Shown: positions 24,555 through 34,430, numbered from the stretch's first letter. The stretch: 64,000 bases of DNA from Aureimonas altamirensis (GCF_001463885.1 NZ_BBWQ01000010.1:62001-126000), one strand, 5' to 3'. Program-made: numbers and translations. The notes: generated by a model not told the origin, from the letters alone.

Positions 24555-26381
24555 ATGACTAACCAGTCCGCCGTAGCAGTCGATGCATCCGCCAAGCCTA
24601 ATCTTGGCCTGCTTCCCACATGGAACCTCGGCGACCTTTACCCCGCCCTGGACAGTCCAATCCTGAAGCGCGACCTGGAGGCAGCCGACGCAGAAGCGAC
24701 CACCTTCCAGACGCGCTGGCGTGGCCGGCTCGCGGAAGAAGCGGCGCTGCCCGGCGGGGGCGGCCTCATCGAAGCGATCAAGGCCTATGAGGCGCTCGAG
24801 GACAGGCTCGGCCGGCTGATCTCCTATGCCGGCCTCGTCTACGCGGGCGATACGTCGAGCCCGGCGAATGCCAAATTCTATGGAGACATCCAGGCGCGCG
24901 TCACCGACATTTCGGCGCGCGTCCTGTTTTTCGGTCTGGAACTGAACCGGATCGAGGACGCCGTCATGGAAGCGGCCCTGGCCGCCAATCCGCAGCTTGC
25001 CCACTACCGCCCGTGGATTGCGGACCTGCGGCTGGAACGCCCGTTCCAGCTTGAAGACCGGATCGAGGAGCTTTTCCTTGAAAAGGCCGTCACCGGGCCG
25101 GCGAGCTGGAACCGCCTGTTCGACGAGACCATGACCGGGCTTCGCTTCAAAGTGCGTGGCGATGACCTGTCCATCGAGGAAACGCTGAACCTCCTGCAGG
25201 AGGATGACAAAGCCCTGCGGCAGGAGGCGGCGGAGGCGCTTGCCTCTGTCTTCTCGGCCAATTTGCGCTTGTTCAGCCTGATCACCAATACGCTGGCGAA
25301 GGACAAGGAAATCTCCGACCGCTGGCGGGGTTTCACCGATATTGCCGACAGCCGGCATCTGGCCAACCGCGTGGAGCGGGAAGTCGTCGACGCGCTGGCG
25401 GCAGCCGTCCGCGAGGCCTATCCCTCCATCTCGCACAGATATTACCGGCTGAAGGCAGGCTGGCTCGGCCAGGAAGCCCTCGACCATTGGGACAGGAACG
25501 CGCCCCTGCCCGGCATGGAACGCCGGCCCATCGGCTGGGACGAGGCCCGCGAGACGGTCATGACGGCCTATGCCGGTTTCTCTCCACGCATGGCTGAGAT
25601 CGCCGGGCATTTCTTCGACCGCAACTGGATCGATGCCGGGGTGCGCCCGGGCAAGTCGCCCGGCGCCTTCGCGCATCCGACTGTCCCCTCGGCCCACCCC
25701 TATGTGCTGCTCAATTATCTCGGCAAGCCGCGCGACGTCATGACCCTGGCGCATGAGCTTGGGCACGGCGTCCACCAGGTGCTTGCGGCGCGGCAGGGCC
25801 CGCTGATGGCGCCGACGCCGCTGACGCTTGCAGAGACCGCATCCGTCTTCGGCGAAATGCTGACCTTCCGATCGCTTCTCGAAAAGACGCCCGATCCGCA
25901 GCAGCGCCGGTTCCTGATCGCGTCCAAGGTCGAGGACATGATCAACACGGTGATCCGGCAGATCGCCTTCTATAATTTCGAACGGGCGCTCCACACCGAG
26001 CGCCGCGAAGGCGAGCTGACCTCCGAACGCATCGGGCAGATCTGGGTGGAGACGCAAGGGGAGAGCCTCGGGCCCTCCGTACGGTTGCAGCCGGGATACG
26101 AGACGTTCTGGGCCTATATTCCGCACTTCATCCATTCGCCCTTCTATGTGTACGCCTATGCCTTCGGCGACTGCCTGGTCAATTCGCTCTACGCCGTCTA
26201 TCTGCAGTCCGACGAAGGCTTTGCCGAACGCTATCTCACCATGCTCGAGGCGGGCGGCACCAAGCACCATACGGAGCTTCTGGCGCCCTTCGGCCTCGAT
26301 GCGACGGACCCGGGCTTCTGGCACCGGGGGCTGTCTGTCATATCCGGCCTCATCGACGAGCTGGAAGCCCTCGAAGCCTGA
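24555..26381 (+). CDS. pepF: M3 family oligoendopeptidase F
   Basis: A 608-residue cytoplasmic zinc metallopeptidase of family M3B that cuts peptides of about 7-17 residues. The catalytic HELGHGVHQVL motif lies near residue 400 (H-E-x-x-H), with the downstream glutamate in ETASVFGEMLTF supplying the third ligand. Long helices before and after the motif match the closed M3 channel fold, and the length is typical. The start follows GCGAAGGAACG. It is divergent from the DUF882 gene and its stop abuts the convergent Rsm22-like gene with no gap. Confidence 0.93.
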   Translation: MTNQSAVAVDASAKPNLGLLPTWNLGDLYPALDSPILKRDLEAADAEATTFQTRWRGRLAEEAALPGGGGLIEAIKAYEALEDRLGRLISYAGLVYAGDTSSPANAKFYGDIQARVTDISARVLFFGLELNRIEDAVMEAALAANPQLAHYRPWIADLRLERPFQLEDRIEELFLEKAVTGPASWNRLFDETMTGLRFKVRGDDLSIEETLNLLQEDDKALRQEAAEALASVFSANLRLFSLITNTLAKDKEISDRWRGFTDIADSRHLANRVEREVVDALAAAVREAYPSISHRYYRLKAGWLGQEALDHWDRNAPLPGMERRPIGWDEARETVMTAYAGFSPRMAEIAGHFFDRNWIDAGVRPGKSPGAFAHPTVPSAHPYVLLNYLGKPRDVMTLAHELGHGVHQVLAARQGPLMAPTPLTLAETASVFGEMLTFRSLLEKTPDPQQRRFLIASKVEDMINTVIRQIAFYNFERALHTERREGELTSERIGQIWVETQGESLGPSVRLQPGYETFWAYIPHFIHSPFYVYAYAFGDCLVNSLYAVYLQSDEGFAERYLTMLEAGGTKHHTELLAPFGLDATDPGFWHRGLSVISGLIDELEALEA

Positions 26382-27356
26382 TCAGGTTTGCAGGGCGTCG
26401 CCCCAGAAGGCTCGGCGCGCGGCCTTGAAGGCGTCGCCGTCGCGCCGGGTCATAAGAACGTCGTCGGCCCGCCCGTCGGGCCGGCACAGCTTTAGCCGCA
26501 CCTTGCCGCTTCCCTGCTGCGGCGGCGCCAGTATCCGCGCTGCCGCGGTTGGCGCGGGCGCGCGCGCCGCGGCCAGGAAGATGAACTTTTCATCCTCGAA
26601 AGGGGCGTCCGCGCCCTTGGCCAGCCGATGGATTCGGCTGCGCGGGAGGCGGACCGCGAAATGGCACCAATCCTGACCCACAAGCGGACAGGTTTGCGAA
26701 TGCGGACACGGCGCGACGATGTTTGCCCCCTGTGCAAGCAGGCGCCGCCGGGCGGCAAGAATCCGCCGCCAGCCGGCCGGCGTGCCGGGCTCCACGATCA
26801 GCAGTAGGTGGCGCGCCTTGCGCCACAGGGCATCCACCAATTGGTCGCGTTCGCCCTCGCGCAGTTCGTCAAGAACGTAAGCCAGCGTAACGAGGTCGGC
26901 CAGCTCGGCCTTATCCACGAGATCCCCTGCCCGGCCGTCCAGCCAGCGCCTGTGCGGGACGCCGCTCGCTTCCGCCAGAAGCTGGCCCACACGGCGGATC
27001 GGATCGCTGGCCTCCACCATGGTCGCGGCGCCAAGCTCCGGCCAGGTATCGGCGGCCGCCCAAAGCGCCGTTCCCGGCCCGGCCCCGACATCGAGGAGCG
27101 TTTCGGGGGCGGGTGTCAGCGGATCCATGGTTTCCTGGAGCATATCCATGGCGCGCCGGATCGCGGCGTAGGTTGCCGGCAACCGTGTCGCGACATAGGC
27201 GCGGGCTGCCTCGTCCGTATCGAGATGCAGCCGCCCGTCCAGCACTTCGGCGCGGTAGCGTGCCGAAAGCCGGCTGCCTGCCGCCGCGATACCGGCGACC
27301 GCATGGCCGTCGAGCACGGTGTCCAGAGCCGCACGGAGGGACGCGGGGAGTTCCAT
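26382..27356 (-). CDS. Rsm22-like (METTL17 family) methyltransferase-fold protein with cysteine cluster
   Basis: A 324-residue protein of the Rsm22 family, related to METTL17, which attends small-subunit ribosome assembly in mitochondria. A Rossmann methyltransferase core is seen in LLDVGAGPGTALWAA near 88 and VTLAYVLDELREGERD near 157. After it, CPHSQTCPL followed by DWCHF (C-x5-C-x7-C), plus a cysteine near residue 291 in RLKLCRPDG, matches the iron-sulfur-binding cysteine set of the family. Bacterial members are little studied, so the substrate is unknown. It abuts pepF end to end and is divergent from hss. Confidence 0.82.
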   Translation of the reverse strand: MELPASLRAALDTVLDGHAVAGIAAAGSRLSARYRAEVLDGRLHLDTDEAARAYVATRLPATYAAIRRAMDMLQETMDPLTPAPETLLDVGAGPGTALWAAADTWPELGAATMVEASDPIRRVGQLLAEASGVPHRRWLDGRAGDLVDKAELADLVTLAYVLDELREGERDQLVDALWRKARHLLLIVEPGTPAGWRRILAARRRLLAQGANIVAPCPHSQTCPLVGQDWCHFAVRLPRSRIHRLAKGADAPFEDEKFIFLAAARAPAPTAAARILAPPQQGSGKVRLKLCRPDGRADDVLMTRRDGDAFKAARRAFWGDALQT

Positions 27357-27480
27357 TTCGTCTTCCCTGATTTCGCGGTTGCCATCGAAGGTCGCGTGCG
27401 CCCTCTTTTATTTGACAGCAATCTCGGTTAGCCGAAGGCGACATATCCTGCGATGCGACAGTGCGAAAGGACCTGCCAGA

Positions 27481-28926
27481 ATGGCGAACGACCAGTATCA
27501 GGTTTATGGTGAGATTACCGGCCCCATCGTGATGATCGGCTTCGGGTCGATCGGCCGCGGAACGCTTCCCCTGATCGAGCGGCACTTCAACTTCGACAAG
27601 TCGCGCGTGGTGGTGATCGACCCCAACGACGGCAACCGCGCCATCGTGGAAGAACGCGGCTTCCGCTTCATCCAGGAAGCCGTGACGCGCAAGAACTACG
27701 AAAGCCTGCTGACCCCGCTTCTCACCGAGGGCGAAGGCCGTGGATTCTGCGTCAACCTGTCGGTCGACACGGGTTCGCTGGACCTCATCCGCATGTGCCG
27801 CGAGCTGGGCGTCCTGTATATCGACACGGTGGTGGAGCCGTGGCTCGGCTTCTACTTCGACGACAGCCTTACCAATGCGGACCGCACCAATTATGCGCTG
27901 CGCGAGACGGTGCGCAAGGAAAAGCGCAAGAACCCCGGCGGCACCACGGCAGTGTCCTGCTGCGGGGCCAATCCGGGCATGGTCTCCTGGTTCGTGAAGC
28001 AGGCCCTGGTGGATATCGCCAACGATACCGGCCTGAAATACGAGGAGCCCGCCGCCGACGACCGCGAGGGCTGGGCCAAGCTCATGAAGAAGGTGGGCGT
28101 CAAGGGCATCCACATCGCCGAGCGCGATACGCAGCGCACCCGCGATCCGAAGCCCATGAACGTCTTCTGGAACACGTGGTCGGTGGAGGGCTTCATCTCC
28201 GAGGGCATGCAGCCTTCGGAACTTGGCTGGGGCACCCACGAGAAGTGGCGCCCGAAGAACGCCAAGGACCATAAGAAAGGCCCGAAATGCGCCATCTACC
28301 TGGAGCAGCCGGGCGGCAATACCCGCGTTCGCACCTGGTGCCCGACGCCGGGCGCGCAGTACGGCTTCCTCGTCACGCATAACGAGTCGATCTCCATCGC
28401 CGACTACTTCACCGTCGTCGACAAGCATGATGAGGTCAGCTACCGGCCGACCGTCCACTACGCCTACCACCCCTGCAACGACGCCGTCCTGTCGATGCAT
28501 GAGCTGTTCGGCGCAGCGGGCCACATCCAGCCGGTGCACCACGTGCTGGACGAGGACGAACTCGTCGACGGCATCGACGAGCTGGGCGTTCTGCTGTTCG
28601 GCCACGAAAAGAACGCCTATTGGTATGGATCCCAGCTTTCGCTGGAAGAAACCCGCCGCATCGCCCCCTACCAGAATGCCACCGGCCTGCAGGTCACGTC
28701 GGCGGTCCTGGCGGGGATGGTCTGGGCGCTGGAAAACCCGCAAGCCGGCATCGTGGAAGCCGACGAGATGGATTACAAGCGCTGCCTCGACGTTCAGCGC
28801 CAGTATCTCGGCCCGGTGAAGGGCTACTACACCGACTGGACGCCGCTGAAGGACAGGCCCGGCCTGTTCCCCGAAGATCTCGACGAGAAGGACCCCTGGC
28901 AGTTCCGCAACATCCTCGTCCATTAA
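27481..28926 (+). CDS. hss: Homospermidine synthase
   Basis: Hss makes sym-homospermidine from putrescine with NAD+ and is the usual polyamine enzyme of rhizobia. The 481-residue product, starting MANDQYQVYGEITGPIVMIG, carries the Rossmann loop GFGSIGRGTLPL near 21, SVDTGSLDL near 90 and the active-site VSCCGANPGMVSWFVK near 160, with WNTWSVEGFISEGMQPSELG later, all diagnostic. The length is standard. The ATG at 27481 follows CCTGCCAGA without a strong ribosome site, but longer in-frame versions have no coding features. It stands alone, divergent from the Rsm22-like gene. Confidence 0.95.
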   Translation: MANDQYQVYGEITGPIVMIGFGSIGRGTLPLIERHFNFDKSRVVVIDPNDGNRAIVEERGFRFIQEAVTRKNYESLLTPLLTEGEGRGFCVNLSVDTGSLDLIRMCRELGVLYIDTVVEPWLGFYFDDSLTNADRTNYALRETVRKEKRKNPGGTTAVSCCGANPGMVSWFVKQALVDIANDTGLKYEEPAADDREGWAKLMKKVGVKGIHIAERDTQRTRDPKPMNVFWNTWSVEGFISEGMQPSELGWGTHEKWRPKNAKDHKKGPKCAIYLEQPGGNTRVRTWCPTPGAQYGFLVTHNESISIADYFTVVDKHDEVSYRPTVHYAYHPCNDAVLSMHELFGAAGHIQPVHHVLDEDELVDGIDELGVLLFGHEKNAYWYGSQLSLEETRRIAPYQNATGLQVTSAVLAGMVWALENPQAGIVEADEMDYKRCLDVQRQYLGPVKGYYTDWTPLKDRPGLFPEDLDEKDPWQFRNILVH

Positions 28927-28949
28927 GGTCGATCAAACCCAGGGTTGAT

Positions 28950-28983
28950 GTGGGTCGCGCCCCAAAAGGGCCGGCCCACCCTT
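28950..28983 (+). terminator. Terminator-like hairpin after hss
   Basis: GTGGG at 28950-28954 pairs with CCCAC at 28975-28979, with an inner G-C-rich stem and a loop containing AAAA, followed by CCCTTTCC. It is imperfect but well placed about 25 bases after the hss stop. Confidence 0.55.
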
Positions 28984-29045
28984 TCCTGCCGCATGCGGAA
29001 TCCCATAATAGGCTGACTGTAATCTTGTTCACGGGAGTCGCCGCG

Positions 29046-29414
29046 ATGCGCCGAAAAGCTTTGTTTGCCGGTCTTGCCACGTTGAGCCTCGCTTTGTCCG
29101 GCTGCATGACGGGCCCCGGTGGCGGCCCGTCTTCGGGCCCCGCCCGCCAGGGCTTCGACGGGCGCTGGGGCGACACGTCGGGCGTTGCCGTATCCAGCCT
29201 GCAGGGCGGTACATTCACCTCGACCGCCAACGACACCGGTTCGGTCCTGGCGCGCGGCACCTACCGCAACCTGTCGCCGACCCGCATCGCCATCGAATAT
29301 ACGCGGCTGTCGAATGGCGATCGCATCGCCGTCAATTGCGATCAGGTATCGGCAAGTCAGTTGTCCTGCGTCAACTCTTCGGGCACCCGCTTCGACCTGA
29401 CCCGGCAGGCCTGA
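29046..29414 (+). CDS. omp10: Omp10-like outer-membrane lipoprotein
   Basis: A 122-residue lipoprotein. The signal peptide ends in the lipobox LALSGC (Cys20), and the mature chain resembles Brucella Omp10: a GFDGRWGDTSGVAVSSLQGG strand, LARGTYRNLSPTRIAIEY and the closing NCDQVSASQLSCVNSSGTRF, with paired cysteines. Omp10 is a surface-exposed, immunogenic lipoprotein of unclear function. The ATG at 29046 is the only good start. It is followed closely by the SPFH gene and may share its transcript. Confidence 0.85.
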   Translation: MRRKALFAGLATLSLALSGCMTGPGGGPSSGPARQGFDGRWGDTSGVAVSSLQGGTFTSTANDTGSVLARGTYRNLSPTRIAIEYTRLSNGDRIAVNCDQVSASQLSCVNSSGTRFDLTRQA

Positions 29415-29439
29415 CGCAACCGCATCAGGGAGGATGTAA

Positions 29440-30381
29440 ATGGAACCGTTGGTGATCGTCGCCGTCGGCGTCGTACTGGTCGTGCTGCTGCTGTTCGCGA
29501 CCATCAAGATCGTGCCGCAGGGCTATCACTACACGGTGGAAAGCTTCGGTCGCTATACGCGGACGTTGAAGCCCGGCCTTAACATCATCCTGCCCTTCGT
29601 CGAGCGCGTCGGGCACAAGATGAACATGATGGAGCAGGTTCTCGATGTTCCGACCCAGGAAGTCATCACCCGCGACAATGCGTCGGTCGCGGCCGACGGC
29701 GTCGCCTTCTTCCAGATCCTGGATGCCGCCGCGGCCGCCTACGAGGTTGCCGGGCTACGCAACGCGGTCCTGAACCTCGTCATGACGAATCTGCGCTCGG
29801 TCATGGGGTCGATGGATCTCGACGATCTGTTGTCCAATCGCGATGCGATCTCCGAGCGCATCCTGCGCGTCGTCGACCAGGCCGCCCATAATTGGGGCGT
29901 CAAGATTACCCGGATCGAGCTCAAGGACATCGCGCCGCCCGCCAATCTGGTCGAATCCATGGGCCGTCAGATGATGGCCGAGCGCGAGAAACGCGCTGAA
30001 ATCCTGGAAGCGGAAGGGCAAAGGAACGCCAAGATCCTGCGGGCCGAGGGCGAAAAGCAGGCGTTGATCCTGGAAGCCGAAGGCAAGCGCGAAGCCGCCT
30101 TCCGCGAGGCGGAAGCCCGTGAGCGCCTTGCCGAGGCCGAGGCGAAGGCGACGGAGCTTGTATCGCAGGCCATCGCCGGCGGCGACGTGCGGGCGATCAA
30201 CTACTTCGTCGCGCAGAAATACACCGAGGCGATCGGCAAGCTGGCGTCGGCAGACAATCAGCGCGTTATCCTCATGCCGCTGGAAAGCGCGTCGCTGATC
30301 GGCACCCTCGGCGGCATATCGGAAATCGCCCGCGAAGTGTTCGACAAGCCTAAGCCGGCGTCCATCCGGCCGGGCGGCTGA
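29440..30381 (+). CDS. SPFH/Band 7 (stomatin/paraslipin-like) membrane protein
   Basis: A 313-residue SPFH protein with one N-terminal transmembrane helix (LVIVAVGVVLVVLLLFATI), an SPFH domain (QGYHYTVESFGRYTRTLKPG then TQEVITRDNASVAADGVAFF) and a long coiled coil of EAEGQRNAKILRAEGEKQA-type repeats near residues 185-230 that drives oligomerisation. Such proteins form membrane microdomain scaffolds and often work with an NfeD partner, here encoded immediately downstream. GGGAGGATGTAA is a good ribosome-binding site. Confidence 0.92.
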   Translation: MEPLVIVAVGVVLVVLLLFATIKIVPQGYHYTVESFGRYTRTLKPGLNIILPFVERVGHKMNMMEQVLDVPTQEVITRDNASVAADGVAFFQILDAAAAAYEVAGLRNAVLNLVMTNLRSVMGSMDLDDLLSNRDAISERILRVVDQAAHNWGVKITRIELKDIAPPANLVESMGRQMMAEREKRAEILEAEGQRNAKILRAEGEKQALILEAEGKREAAFREAEARERLAEAEAKATELVSQAIAGGDVRAINYFVAQKYTEAIGKLASADNQRVILMPLESASLIGTLGGISEIAREVFDKPKPASIRPGG

Positions 30382-30383
30382 TC

Positions 30384-30827
30384 GTGCCCGCTCTGTTCGG
30401 CGCCACGGGATGGCTCGTCACCGGTTTCGCCCTTCTGGCGGCGGAGATGTTCCTGCCGGGCGTGTACCTCTTGTTTCTGGGGATCGGGGCCGTCGCCATC
30501 GGCGTGAACCTTCTGTTCATTCCCGGCCTGTCCGTTGTCAGCCAACTGATCGGCTTTGCCGTCGTTTCGGCTGCCGCCATGCTGATCGGCTACCGCTGGT
30601 ACGGAAGCCGGCCCAGCAGCGATATCACCCCACTCAATACCCGTACCGACCGGCTGATCGGCCGCCGCGCCGTGCTTTCCGAGGCGATCGTAAACGGGCG
30701 CGGGCGCGTCCAGCTCGACGATGGCTGGTGGAGCGTCGAGGGCCCCGACATGCCTGCCGGAGCCCCCGTCATTATCCTGTCTGCGGATGGTGCGCTGCTC
30801 CGCGTCGAAGCGGAGCGCGCTGCCTGA
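30384..30827 (+). CDS. NfeD-family membrane protein
   Basis: A 147-residue NfeD protein without a protease domain: two or three hydrophobic segments (LVTGFALLAAEMFLPGVYLL, then LLFIPGLSVV and VVSAAAMLIGYRWYG) and a C-terminal OB-fold (LIGRRAVLSEAIVNGRGRVQ, then GWWSVEGPDMPAGAPVIIL). It partners the adjacent SPFH protein, probably as an oligomerisation or quality-control factor. It starts with GTG two bases after the SPFH stop, so the two genes are one unit. Its stop is seven bases from the convergent galU stop. Confidence 0.9.
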   Translation: MPALFGATGWLVTGFALLAAEMFLPGVYLLFLGIGAVAIGVNLLFIPGLSVVSQLIGFAVVSAAAMLIGYRWYGSRPSSDITPLNTRTDRLIGRRAVLSEAIVNGRGRVQLDDGWWSVEGPDMPAGAPVIILSADGALLRVEAERAA

Positions 30828-30834
30828 TACGTGC

Positions 30835-31740
30835 CTACTCGGCCGCCTTGCGGCCGCCGGACGGCTCCACCTTTTCCATCAGCTCCTGGATCTCGTCATA
30901 GACCTTGTGGCGAATATCGTTGCGCCACAGCGCAAAGGCCACATTGGCGCGGATGAACCCTTCCTTCGAGCCGCAGTCGAAGGTGCGGCCGGCGAACGGA
31001 TAGGCGTAGAAATCCTGCTTCTCGGCCAGCTTCAGCATGCCGTCCGTAAGCTGGATTTCATTGCCTGCGCCCTTTTCCTGCGTGGCCAGGATATCGAAAA
31101 TCTCCGGCTGCAGGATGTAGCGTCCGGTGATGAAGTAGTTGGACGGCGCCTCTTCGGGCTTCGGCTTCTCGACCATGCCGTCGATGCGGAAGCCCGAGCC
31201 GATGGCCTCGCCATGCCCGACGATGCCGTATTTGTTGGTTTCCTGCGGGTCGCACTGCTCGACCGACAGGATGTTGCCGCCGGTCTTCTCGTACAGTTCC
31301 ACCATGCTGGCCAGGCAACCGCGCTCGGACTGCATGATCATGTCGGGCAGCAGAAGCGCAAAGGGCTCCGGCCCCACGAGATCGCGCGCGCACCAGACGG
31401 CGTGGCCAAGGCCAAGCGGCGCCTGCTGGCGGGTGAAGCTGGCGGTGCCGGGCTTGGGCTGAAGCTCGTCGAGCAGCGAAAGCTCCGGCTTCTTGCCGCG
31501 CTCGGTCAAGGTGTTCACCAGCTCGACCTGGATGTCGAAATAATCTTCGATGACGCCCTTGTTGCGACCGGTGACGAAGATCAGGTGCTCGATGCCGGCC
31601 TGCCGCGCTTCATCCACGACATACTGGATGACGGGACGATCCACCACGGTGAGCATTTCCTTCGGGATCGCTTTCGTGGCCGGCAGGAAACGCGTTCCAA
31701 GGCCGGCGACGGGGAAGACTGCCTTGCGGACTTTATGCAT
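30835..31740 (-). CDS. galU: UTP-glucose-1-phosphate uridylyltransferase
   Basis: GalU makes UDP-glucose for exopolysaccharide, LPS and trehalose synthesis. The 301-residue product begins [20 protein letters not shown], the nucleotide-binding signature, followed by [39 protein letters not shown] near 116 and [12 protein letters not shown] near 170, and ends with the [15 protein letters not shown] block. Length and motifs are standard. It is convergent with nfeD and divergent from the mechanosensitive channel gene, in a single-gene transcript. Confidence 0.96.
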   Translation of the reverse strand: MHKVRKAVFPVAGLGTRFLPATKAIPKEMLTVVDRPVIQYVVDEARQAGIEHLIFVTGRNKGVIEDYFDIQVELVNTLTERGKKPELSLLDELQPKPGTASFTRQQAPLGLGHAVWCARDLVGPEPFALLLPDMIMQSERGCLASMVELYEKTGGNILSVEQCDPQETNKYGIVGHGEAIGSGFRIDGMVEKPKPEEAPSNYFITGRYILQPEIFDILATQEKGAGNEIQLTDGMLKLAEKQDFYAYPFAGRTFDCGSKEGFIRANVAFALWRNDIRHKVYDEIQELMEKVEPSGGRKAAE

Positions 31741-32114
31741 CGGGAGATTGCTCCGGACTATATTTCGGATGGGAGGTGGCGAATTCGACTATGATACCGG
31801 GCGTTGTTGTCGGCAAACGTTTTCGCACCGGTAGTGAACAGATATGCCGCGAACGACTTTCGTCCATACTTGGCGCTCGTCCGCCTGCCCCTGAATCGCC
31901 GCTCGGGATGCGGCGTCGGACTTCTGACGACAAGAAAAGGCAAAACGAAGACAGGGCGGTCCAATCGGCAATAGGGCGATATGCGCTAAAGGCCGCTTGC
32001 CAAGGCTTGCACACGGACCCCGTCTGGCGCATTGCCTTCCAATCTCCGTATTTGCGTGGCTTCAACGCCCACCCGAACCATGCCCGACCTTCAGCGACGA
32101 GACCGGTCCAGATC
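31741..32114. other. Intergenic region between galU and the MscS channel gene
   Basis: These 374 bases hold no gene I can support. Open frames continue on both strands but show no family features. The region must contain the divergent promoters of galU and the channel gene; no clear operator, riboswitch or repeat stands out. Confidence 0.5.
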
Positions 32115-34430
32115 GTGAAGTTTTTCTTAAGTATCCTGGCAGCCATCACCATCGCCACCGCCGCCCCGGCCACCGCGCAGACAGAGGCGCCCCCCGCCGC
32201 GGCAAGCGCGCAGCCGGCAGCCGGCGTACAGTCCGACCTTCAGGCGCTGGACCGTGTCATCGGCCTCCTGAACGACCCGGCCAGCCGCGATGCCCTGCTG
32301 CAGAACCTGACGGCCTTGCGCGCCACGGTGGCCGAGGGTGAACCCGCGCAACCGGCGGCCGACGCAACCACGCCGGCAGAAGGTGCACCCGCCGAGCCGA
32401 CAGCCGCGCCGGCCGAGGCGGAAGCCCCCCAGGACCCGGCAACCGCGCCGATCCTTTCGGAAGACGGGCTCCTGTCCGCCGTGACCGGCAGCCTGGCCGA
32501 AATCGGCCAGAACCTGCCCACCGCCGCCCTCGGCGGTCCGCTGGACGAAAAGCTCACCAATGCCGGTACGCAGGTCCGGGATCGTCTCGTTGCCGGTTTT
32601 GGCGATGGCAGCCTCATCGCCTTCGGCACGCGGGCCCTGATCGGCTGGGGGCTCGTTGCCGCCACCATCCTGGCGCTGTTCTATCTGCCGCCGCTGCGCC
32701 GCGCCCGGCGGCTCGATCACCGGCCGACGCAGCGCCGACAGTTGCTGATGATGGCCGGCAAGCGGCTCGTGCTCGGCCTGCTGCCGCTGATCGCGGGCTT
32801 CTGCGTCCTGGTGCTCTACTCCAACTTCATCGACATGCCCGCCCGGCAGCGCCAGATCCTGGCCGGCCTGACGATACCCGTCTTCGTTGCCGTCGCCGTC
32901 TGGCAGATCGGCTATTGCCTGCTCATGCTGCTCGGCCTGTCGCGCGGCTGGCATCTCGTCAGCTACAGCCAGCGACGGATTCTCAAATGGCTGGCTGCCG
33001 TCGCCGCGCTGGGCAGCATCTCCACCCTCCTGGCCGACCCGCCGCTTCGCATCGTCGCCGGCTGGGACGCGACGGATGTCGCGCGCCTTGTCGTCGATAT
33101 CCTTCTGGCAGCCACCGCGCTCGTCTTCGTCATCCGCCATCGCATCACCGTGCAACGGCTGATCCTCAAGGGCCGCGTCGCCCATGACGACAGCCGCGCC
33201 ACGAACATCATGGACGGCGCGATCAACGCCTTCGGCCGGTTCTGGCACCTGCTCGCCATCGTCTTCATCGTCATCAACGTGGTGGCGCGGCTGGCGGGCG
33301 GCGGTGGCAGCTTCCTGATGGACGCCTCGATCGCGCTTCTCATCGTGGCGGGCGGCCTGCTGCTGGCAACCTGGCTCGACAATGCGCTGGCGCGGATGGC
33401 CGCCAGCCGCGCGGGCCGGTCGGGCTCGCGCGACGTCATCGTGAGCCGCTACATCGAGCTTCTGCGCATCGTCATCCAGGTCGTCATCCTGGCGGCGGTA
33501 GCCTTCGCCTGTCTCGATGTCTGGCATCTCGATCTCAAGGGCTGGCTTCTGACGGACGCGGGATGGACCATCGCGCGGCCCATCCTGTCCATCGCCTTCG
33601 CGCTGCTGTTCAGCTGGTTGCTCTGGATAACGCTCGACGGGTGGATTGCCGGCGCGCTTGCGCCGACCGACAAGAAGGGGCGTGCCAAGCACCAGTCCAG
33701 CCGCACCAAGACCCTTCTGCCGCTGGTGCGCAACTTCCTGTTCATCGCGCTGTCGATCATCACGGTCATCGCGGTGCTGGCCAATATCGGCGTCAACGTG
33801 GCCCCCCTGCTGGCCGGTGCCGGCGTCATTGGCCTCGCCGTCGGTTTCGGCTCGCAGCAGCTTGTGCAGGACGTCATCACCGGCATGTTCATCCTGTTCG
33901 AGGATACGATCTCCATCGGCGACTGGGTGGATACCGGCGACCGCGCCGGCACGGTGGAGCAACTGACCATCCGCACGCTCCGCCTGCGCGACGGACAGGG
34001 CGCGCTGCACTCGATCCCCTTCTCCAGCGTCAAGGCGATCAAGAATTCGTCGCGCGGTTACGGCGTCTACATCGTCGAGTTCAAGGTCGCCTATCATTCC
34101 GACCTCGACCAGGTCATCGCCATCATGCGCGAGGTGGGCGCCGAGATCGCGGTGGATCCGCAGTTCCAGCGCAACATCATCATTCCGTTCGAGTTGTGGG
34201 GCGTCGACCAGTTCGCGCCGGACGGCATCATCATCAAGGGCGCGATCCGCACCAAGCCGCTGATGCAGTGGGGCGTCGGTCGCGAGTTCAACCGCAGGTT
34301 GAAAAAGCGGATGGACGAGGCCGGAGTCTCCTACGCGCCCAGCACCATCACCACGACCGTGCTGACGCGGGAGTCGGAATCCCCGGCAGAGGTACTGGAG
34401 CTGGAACCGGCCGAATCCACGCGTGCATGA
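32115..34430 (+). CDS. MscS-family mechanosensitive ion channel
   Basis: A 771-residue large MscS homologue. A signal peptide (from the GTG at 32115, KFFLSILAAITIATAAPATA) leads to an Ala/Pro/Glu-rich periplasmic part (about residues 25-165), then about ten hydrophobic segments and the conserved pore and beta domain: VLANIGVNVAPLLAGAGVIG, AVGFGSQQLVQDVITGMFIL and VEQLTIRTLRLRDGQGALHS near residues 555-640. The C-terminal alpha/beta domain follows. Such channels release solutes on hypo-osmotic shock. The in-frame ATG at 31776 is rejected because the signal peptide would then be buried. No neighbour is functionally linked. Confidence 0.9.
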   Translation: MKFFLSILAAITIATAAPATAQTEAPPAAASAQPAAGVQSDLQALDRVIGLLNDPASRDALLQNLTALRATVAEGEPAQPAADATTPAEGAPAEPTAAPAEAEAPQDPATAPILSEDGLLSAVTGSLAEIGQNLPTAALGGPLDEKLTNAGTQVRDRLVAGFGDGSLIAFGTRALIGWGLVAATILALFYLPPLRRARRLDHRPTQRRQLLMMAGKRLVLGLLPLIAGFCVLVLYSNFIDMPARQRQILAGLTIPVFVAVAVWQIGYCLLMLLGLSRGWHLVSYSQRRILKWLAAVAALGSISTLLADPPLRIVAGWDATDVARLVVDILLAATALVFVIRHRITVQRLILKGRVAHDDSRATNIMDGAINAFGRFWHLLAIVFIVINVVARLAGGGGSFLMDASIALLIVAGGLLLATWLDNALARMAASRAGRSGSRDVIVSRYIELLRIVIQVVILAAVAFACLDVWHLDLKGWLLTDAGWTIARPILSIAFALLFSWLLWITLDGWIAGALAPTDKKGRAKHQSSRTKTLLPLVRNFLFIALSIITVIAVLANIGVNVAPLLAGAGVIGLAVGFGSQQLVQDVITGMFILFEDTISIGDWVDTGDRAGTVEQLTIRTLRLRDGQGALHSIPFSSVKAIKNSSRGYGVYIVEFKVAYHSDLDQVIAIMREVGAEIAVDPQFQRNIIIPFELWGVDQFAPDGIIIKGAIRTKPLMQWGVGREFNRRLKKRMDEAGVSYAPSTITTTVLTRESESPAEVLELEPAESTRA

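Noticed and set aside
24495-26324. 609-codon minus-strand frame opposite pepF
   Set aside because: The zinc-peptidase on the plus strand is certain; the antisense frame has no recognisable domain.
26911-28923. 670-codon minus-strand frame opposite hss
   Set aside because: Shadow of hss and partly of the Rsm22-like gene, with no domain.
31776-32114. N-terminal extension of the MscS channel from the ATG at 31776
   Set aside because: It would place 113 polar residues before an evident signal peptide, so the GTG at 32115 is more likely.
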